Both the position numbers and the translations under genes were made by a program. The notes beneath the pieces are model-generated. The model was not told the DNA's origin, did not search any database, and was given only the letters and a program-made list of their open reading frames with translations. This document shows, in pieces, positions 4,951-7,709 of a stretch of DNA of 7,709 nt (positions within the stretch are counted from its first letter, which is position 1; each line of letters starts with the position of its first letter). The stretch comes from an uncultured Prevotella sp. (lineage in GTDB: Bacteria; Bacteroidota; Bacteroidia; Bacteroidales; Bacteroidaceae), in assembly GCA_900557255.1 (NCBI GenBank), contig USSA01000139.1, positions 1 to 7,709 of the forward strand. The letters run 5' to 3'.

Positions 4951-5659
4951 CTGCTGAGAAGGTTTCTCCTGGAACCCGAGGAGTAATGTATTTCAACTCA
5001 CGAAGACGCTTGCATCAACCTATAGAGTTGACTCCTTTATCCCATCGAGCCGACTCCGTCATCCTGTAGAACCAACTCATTCTGCTAAATCAACCCTATC
5101 TACAACCTTCTCCAGGCAGTTAATCATTATGATACTGCTTATCAGAAATCGTGGTCACAATAGCACTCTGCTTCTGCATTTTCTCCTCATTTATTTCCTG
5201 CACATAAAAGTTTTTTTCGAAAAAACTTTTCTCGTGTGCGTATAAACTCGACGCTAAATCTAAAAAGAATCTGATACAATACCTTATAGATACCCCAAAA
5301 ATTACGTCCCGATGTAGACTTTACTACATGGCGACGTAATCTTTCCTACGTCCCGACGCAGAGATTCCTACATCGCCATGTAATTTCAAGGACAACGGGA
5401 AATGAAAGATGTATTAAAACAATTTGCTGGAAAATACGAAATAAAGCCCAAATAATTTGGGGTTATCGAAGAAAAACTATAACTTTGCCACCAATAGAAT
5501 TTATCAAACAATATAATTTATGACAAACCATGATTTTTGGATGTCCATCAGTGACATAATCAATGAAGGATTTACATCTGAAGGTCTAGCAAAATTAGAT
5601 GATTATGCAGAACAATTCAGTACTGGAAAGATCTTATATAAACGATTTTCACCGTCAGA
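4872..5659. repeat. Long direct repeat, copy B (788 bp, identical to 3326-4113)
   Basis: This is the second member of the tandem duplication. It carries the same palindrome, 22-bp units, AT hairpin (5206-5230), TACGTCCCG inverted repeats (5301-5383), operator-like palindrome and promoter, then the first 46 codons of the truncated kinase paralog. The noncoding part from 4947 to 5455 holds no gene that I can see. Confidence 0.95.
5456..5487 (+). promoter_or_regulatory. Promoter of the truncated kinase paralog, copy B
   Basis: It is identical to the copy A promoter: TTTG, a 20-nt spacer and TAACTTTG, with the CCCAAAT-A-ATTTGGG palindrome (5447-5461) over the -33 box. The truncated gene should be transcribed as strongly as the full-length one unless a distant signal differs. 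Confidence 0.7.
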
Positions 5660-5882
5660 ACAGTATGGGTGCTGTGAAGGAGGTAGAATCCATGTTATTG
5701 CATTCTTACTCGCGGGAGCAGAAGTTGGCACAGATCAACTCTCTGCGCCAGAAGGCAGTTTCAAAAGAGAGCAGCAACTCGGAAAGATCCAAGAGAAGAG
5801 AATAGAAGATTGGGCGAAAGCTGCTGGATTTTGGATAAGTAACACGGATGAAACCTATGAACAAACCTTGGGCAAAATCTAG
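5520..5882 (+). CDS. Truncated paralog of the kinase-fold protein (N-terminal domain only)
   Basis: The 120-residue product matches the N-terminal part of the protein at 3974-4789. The first 48 residues are identical. The rest diverges (for example EQYGCCEGGRIHVIAFLLAGAE against EQLGCVKGGTIHVIASLLAGAE). Homology ends at QTLG, where the full-length copy enters its glycine loop; this copy continues KI and stops at TAG. Every kinase motif is absent. The frame is intact to the domain boundary and the promoter is undamaged. It is therefore either a 3'-truncated pseudogene or a still-expressed free N-terminal domain that could bind or modulate the full-length kinase. The N-terminal domain's function is unknown. 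Confidence 0.7.
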   Translation: MTNHDFWMSISDIINEGFTSEGLAKLDDYAEQFSTGKILYKRFSPSEQYGCCEGGRIHVIAFLLAGAEVGTDQLSAPEGSFKREQQLGKIQEKRIEDWAKAAGFWISNTDETYEQTLGKI

Positions 5883-5905
5883 TATAAATCTGTCTTTTCA
5901 CTACC

Positions 5906-6004
5906 TTATCCTCGAAAAAATGTATGATTTAACATTCGTTATCATCGAAAAAGTGTGTAATTCCCTTGTTTTTATCATCGAAAAAGTGTATCTTTGCAAC
6001 AGAA
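5906..6004. repeat. Three direct repeats with exact 33-bp period upstream of the ATPase gene
   Basis: TTATCMTCGAAAAARTGTRT begins at 5906, 5939 and 5972. The period is exactly 33 bp, about three helical turns, so all copies face the same side of the DNA. Copy 3 runs directly into the -7 box of the ATPase promoter; copies 1 and 2 have degenerate boxes at the same place (TATGATTT and TGTAATTC). The array may be a multi-site operator or a series of duplicated promoters. Confidence 0.8.
5965..5996 (+). promoter_or_regulatory. Promoter of the AAA ATPase/DUF4143 gene
   Basis: CTTG (5965-5968, close to TTTG), a 20-nt spacer and TATCTTTG (5989-5996) fit the Bacteroidota consensus. The -7 box lies at the end of the third 33-bp repeat. 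The leader to the chosen ATG is about 22 nt. Confidence 0.65.
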
Positions 6005-6025
6005 ATATTTAAATTCCAGTCAGTT

Positions 6026-7318
6026 ATGAAAAGAAAGATATACAAGCAACTCCTGAAATGGAAAGAAAACAAGGACAGAAAACCCTTGATGTTACTAGGT
6101 GCCAGACAAGTGGGTAAGACTTGGATCATGCAGCACTTTGGAAAAAAGGAATACAAAAACGTAGCATATATCAACTGTGACGATGAACCAAGAATGAAAC
6201 AGCTCTTTGAGCTTGATTACACCATAGACAGAATCCTCATAACCATCCAAGCCATTACTGGCGTAAGGATTACACCTGCTACTCTCATCATCATGGATGA
6301 AATACAGGAGGTTCCAAGAGGACTCCATAGTTTGAAGTACTTTTGCGAAAAAGCTCCCGAATACCATATTATGGTAGCAGGTTCCCTCCTTGGGGTTACC
6401 CTGGGTAAAGGAGAGTCGTTTCCTGTAGGGAAAGTAGATATGCTTACCATGTACCCCATGGATTACGAGGAATATCTTGCTGCAACCGGCAATGAAAATT
6501 GGATAGAATTACTCCATTCAAAAGACTGGGGACTTATCGACATCATGAAACCCAAGATGACAGAACTGCTCCGGCAATATTACTTTGTGGGCGGCATGCC
6601 AGGAGTGGTAAGCAAATTCATCGAAAATACAGACTTGCAGCAGGTTCGCACCCTGCAGCGTGATATTCTGGAAGCCTATCGCAGGGATATTTCCAAACAT
6701 ACTTCAGCTGCGGAATCTACAAGAATCCGGGAGGTGCTGGATTCTCTCCCTTCTCAACTGGCACGTGAAAACAAGAAGTTCATCTATGGAGCTGTGCGCA
6801 AAGGTAGCAGAGCCAAGGATTTTGAACTGGCCATACAATGGTTGGTAGATGCCGGCATTGTATATAAGGTGAGCCGCATCAAGGAACCTAAAATGCCGCT
6901 TAAATTTTATGAAGATAGGGATGCCTTCAAACTGTTCTTATTAGATTGTGGTCTCCTGGCATGCATGACAGATGCCTCAGCAGACCAGATGCTGATAGGC
7001 GACAATGTATTCACTGAGTTCAAAGGTGCATTTACAGAACAGTATGTGCTACAGCAACTGTTGGCCTTGGGATTAAAGCCCTATTACTGGAGCAATACCA
7101 AGACTCCTTCGGAGATTGATTTCATCATTCAAGATAGCCAAAGGGTTATACCAGTAGAAGTGAAGGCAGAGGAAAACGTACGTGCGCGTTCCCTGGCACA
7201 ATTCATCAAAGACAACCCAGGGTTGAAAGGGTTACGTATCTCCATGAAAGGATATGTAGACCAAGAATGGATGGAAAACATCCCTATCATAGCCATTGGC
7301 ACATATTTTGAGAAATGA
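6026..7318 (+). CDS. AAA family ATPase with C-terminal DUF4143 domain
   Basis: The product has 430 residues from this start. The frame is open back to 5966, but that part overlaps the promoter, so MKRKIYKQLL is the likely N-terminus. Walker A is GARQVGKT at 25-32 and Walker B is LIIMDE at 87-92 within a strand-plus-EIQEVP context. A sensor-like HIMVAGSLLGV lies at 114-124. The middle and C-terminal parts match DUF4143: YFVGGMPGVV at about 186-195, LLDCGLLACM at 305-314 and FTEQYVLQQL at 336-345. The end carries SEIDFII (362-368) and VIPVEVKA (374-381), a spacing like the D...E-x-K core of restriction-endonuclease folds. All motifs are intact. The family is very common in Bacteroidota, but its cellular role is poorly known; a nucleic-acid or mobile-element-linked function is inferred. 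It stands alone with its own promoter. Confidence 0.92.
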   Translation: MKRKIYKQLLKWKENKDRKPLMLLGARQVGKTWIMQHFGKKEYKNVAYINCDDEPRMKQLFELDYTIDRILITIQAITGVRITPATLIIMDEIQEVPRGLHSLKYFCEKAPEYHIMVAGSLLGVTLGKGESFPVGKVDMLTMYPMDYEEYLAATGNENWIELLHSKDWGLIDIMKPKMTELLRQYYFVGGMPGVVSKFIENTDLQQVRTLQRDILEAYRRDISKHTSAAESTRIREVLDSLPSQLARENKKFIYGAVRKGSRAKDFELAIQWLVDAGIVYKVSRIKEPKMPLKFYEDRDAFKLFLLDCGLLACMTDASADQMLIGDNVFTEFKGAFTEQYVLQQLLALGLKPYYWSNTKTPSEIDFIIQDSQRVIPVEVKAEENVRARSLAQFIKDNPGLKGLRISMKGYVDQEWMENIPIIAIGTYFEK

Positions 7319-7334
7319 TATGTAAAGGATTATG

Positions 7335-7400
7335 CGGCTTTTCTGTCCGAGAGGAACAAATTTAAGATTGTTCTATCAGTTAGCACGGACTGAAAAGCCG
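7335..7400. repeat. Long-spaced inverted repeat after the ATPase gene
   Basis: CGGCTTTTCTGTCCG (7335-7349) and CGGACTGAAAAGCCG (7386-7400) are complementary at 14 of 15 positions, with 36 nt between them. No T-run follows, so a classical terminator is unlikely. It may be an RNA stem at the transcript end or the relic ends of a lost insertion. Confidence 0.6.
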
Positions 7401-7503
7401 TTCGAAAGAATTGCAGAACATACTCAAAGAGAATAGCGGCAAGGCTGATAGTATATACAAGGAAATATCATACAAGTTATTATATATTATACATTATAAA
7501 TAA
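7384..7503 (+). pseudogene. Possible 3' remnant of a gene upstream of crcB
   Basis: A 39-codon open frame without an ATG lies between TAG (7381) and TAA (7501). It includes the protein-like stretch KELQNILKENSGKADSIYKE. Its stop codon abuts the AAGGAG of crcB, as in an operon junction. It could equally be a chance open stretch; the last part is very AT-rich. No family was recognised. Confidence 0.2.
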
Positions 7504-7507
7504 GGAG
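7502..7507 (+). promoter_or_regulatory. Shine-Dalgarno site of crcB
   Basis: AAGGAG stands 8 nt before the ATG. A strong Shine-Dalgarno is the exception in this window, where other starts have A-rich leaders. It supports the chosen crcB start. Confidence 0.6.
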
Positions 7508-7515
7508 ATAAGAAG

Positions 7516-7709
7516 ATGAAAGAAGTATTGATAGTAAGCATCGGCAGCTTCTTCGGAGGCGGCATGAGATATTGGATTTCAAAGTTGGTACAATCCTGCA
7601 CGGTGATTGCCTTTCCTTTCGGAACGATGGCGGTGAATGTGGCGGGATGCCTCATCATCGGGTTCCTCTCGGGATTGAACTGGCGGGAAGGGGGATGGAT
7701 GTCGCCATC
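7516..7709 (+). CDS. crcB: Fluoride ion channel CrcB/Fluc, N-terminal part (runs off the window)
   Basis: The 64 visible codons contain SIGSFFGGGMRYWIS at about 8-22, the G-G-x-x-R-Y signature of the family. They also contain FPFGTMAVNVAGCLIIGFLSG at about 35-55, whose GT-x-x-VN-x-x-G motif holds the pore-lining Asn. These correspond to the first two membrane helices of a dual-topology dimeric channel that exports fluoride across the inner membrane. The rest of the usual 120-130 residues lies beyond the window. I looked for a fluoride riboswitch upstream and could not see its conserved core. Confidence 0.9.
   Translation, partial: MKEVLIVSIGSFFGGGMRYWISKLVQSCTVIAFPFGTMAVNVAGCLIIGFLSGLNWREGGWMSP

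Noticed and set aside
5966..6025. Upstream start giving the ATPase 20 more residues
   Set aside because: That ATG lies within the promoter and third 33-bp repeat, upstream of the expected transcription start; the ATG at 6026 begins the conserved protein.
7401..7515. Fluoride riboswitch upstream of crcB
   Set aside because: I looked for the conserved GGCGAUGG start and the GAUGACUCCU-like end; only a partial GGCTGATAGT is present, with no pairing partner.

Overview
The window looks like chromosome from a gut Bacteroidota bacterium of the Prevotella/Segatella type. The evidence is TAnnTTTG (-7) promoter boxes in place of sigma-70 -10 boxes, A-rich leaders mostly without Shine-Dalgarno sites, a short lipoprotein signal ending in FAAC, and protein families common in that group. 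The genus is an inference from style; no marker gene is present.

Layout. (1) Positions 1-1830, minus strand: the first 69 codons of an ECF sigma factor and, upstream of it, a 453-residue lipoprotein with a C-terminal SUMF1/formylglycine-enzyme-like domain. Two sequence blocks upstream of each gene match, with identical 23-nt spacing, so they probably form one regulon. (2) Positions 1918-3330, plus strand: a promoter, a 31-codon ORF resembling the first residues of an ECF sigma factor, a small macro-like (A1S_2505-type) protein and an ADP-ribosylglycohydrolase, which together form an apparent ADP-ribose-processing operon. (3) Positions 3326-5882: a tandem duplication with a period of 1546 bp. 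Each unit is a cloverleaf-like palindrome, about 570 bp of noncoding sequence rich in inverted repeats, a TTTG/TAnnTTTG promoter, and a gene. The first gene encodes a complete 271-residue protein with a kinase fold of the polyvalent-protein type. The second encodes only the N-terminal 120 residues. The first 788 bp of the two units are identical. (4) Positions 5906-7318: three direct repeats with a 33-bp period, the last carrying a promoter, followed by an AAA ATPase/DUF4143 gene. (5) Positions 7319-7709: an inverted repeat, a possible gene remnant, and the first 64 codons of the fluoride channel gene crcB.

How the genes may work together. The macro-like protein and the glycohydrolase probably act on ADP-ribose derivatives or ADP-ribosylated targets. 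The kinase cassette and the ATPase look like accessory insertions between that operon and crcB. They are AT-richer than the operon and share a promoter core, GAAAAA-N-T-N-TA-NN-TTTGC or close to it. The strongest candidate for something undescribed is the palindrome-headed kinase cassette. Recombination between its 788-bp direct repeats would remove the kinase catalytic domain and leave only the truncated form.
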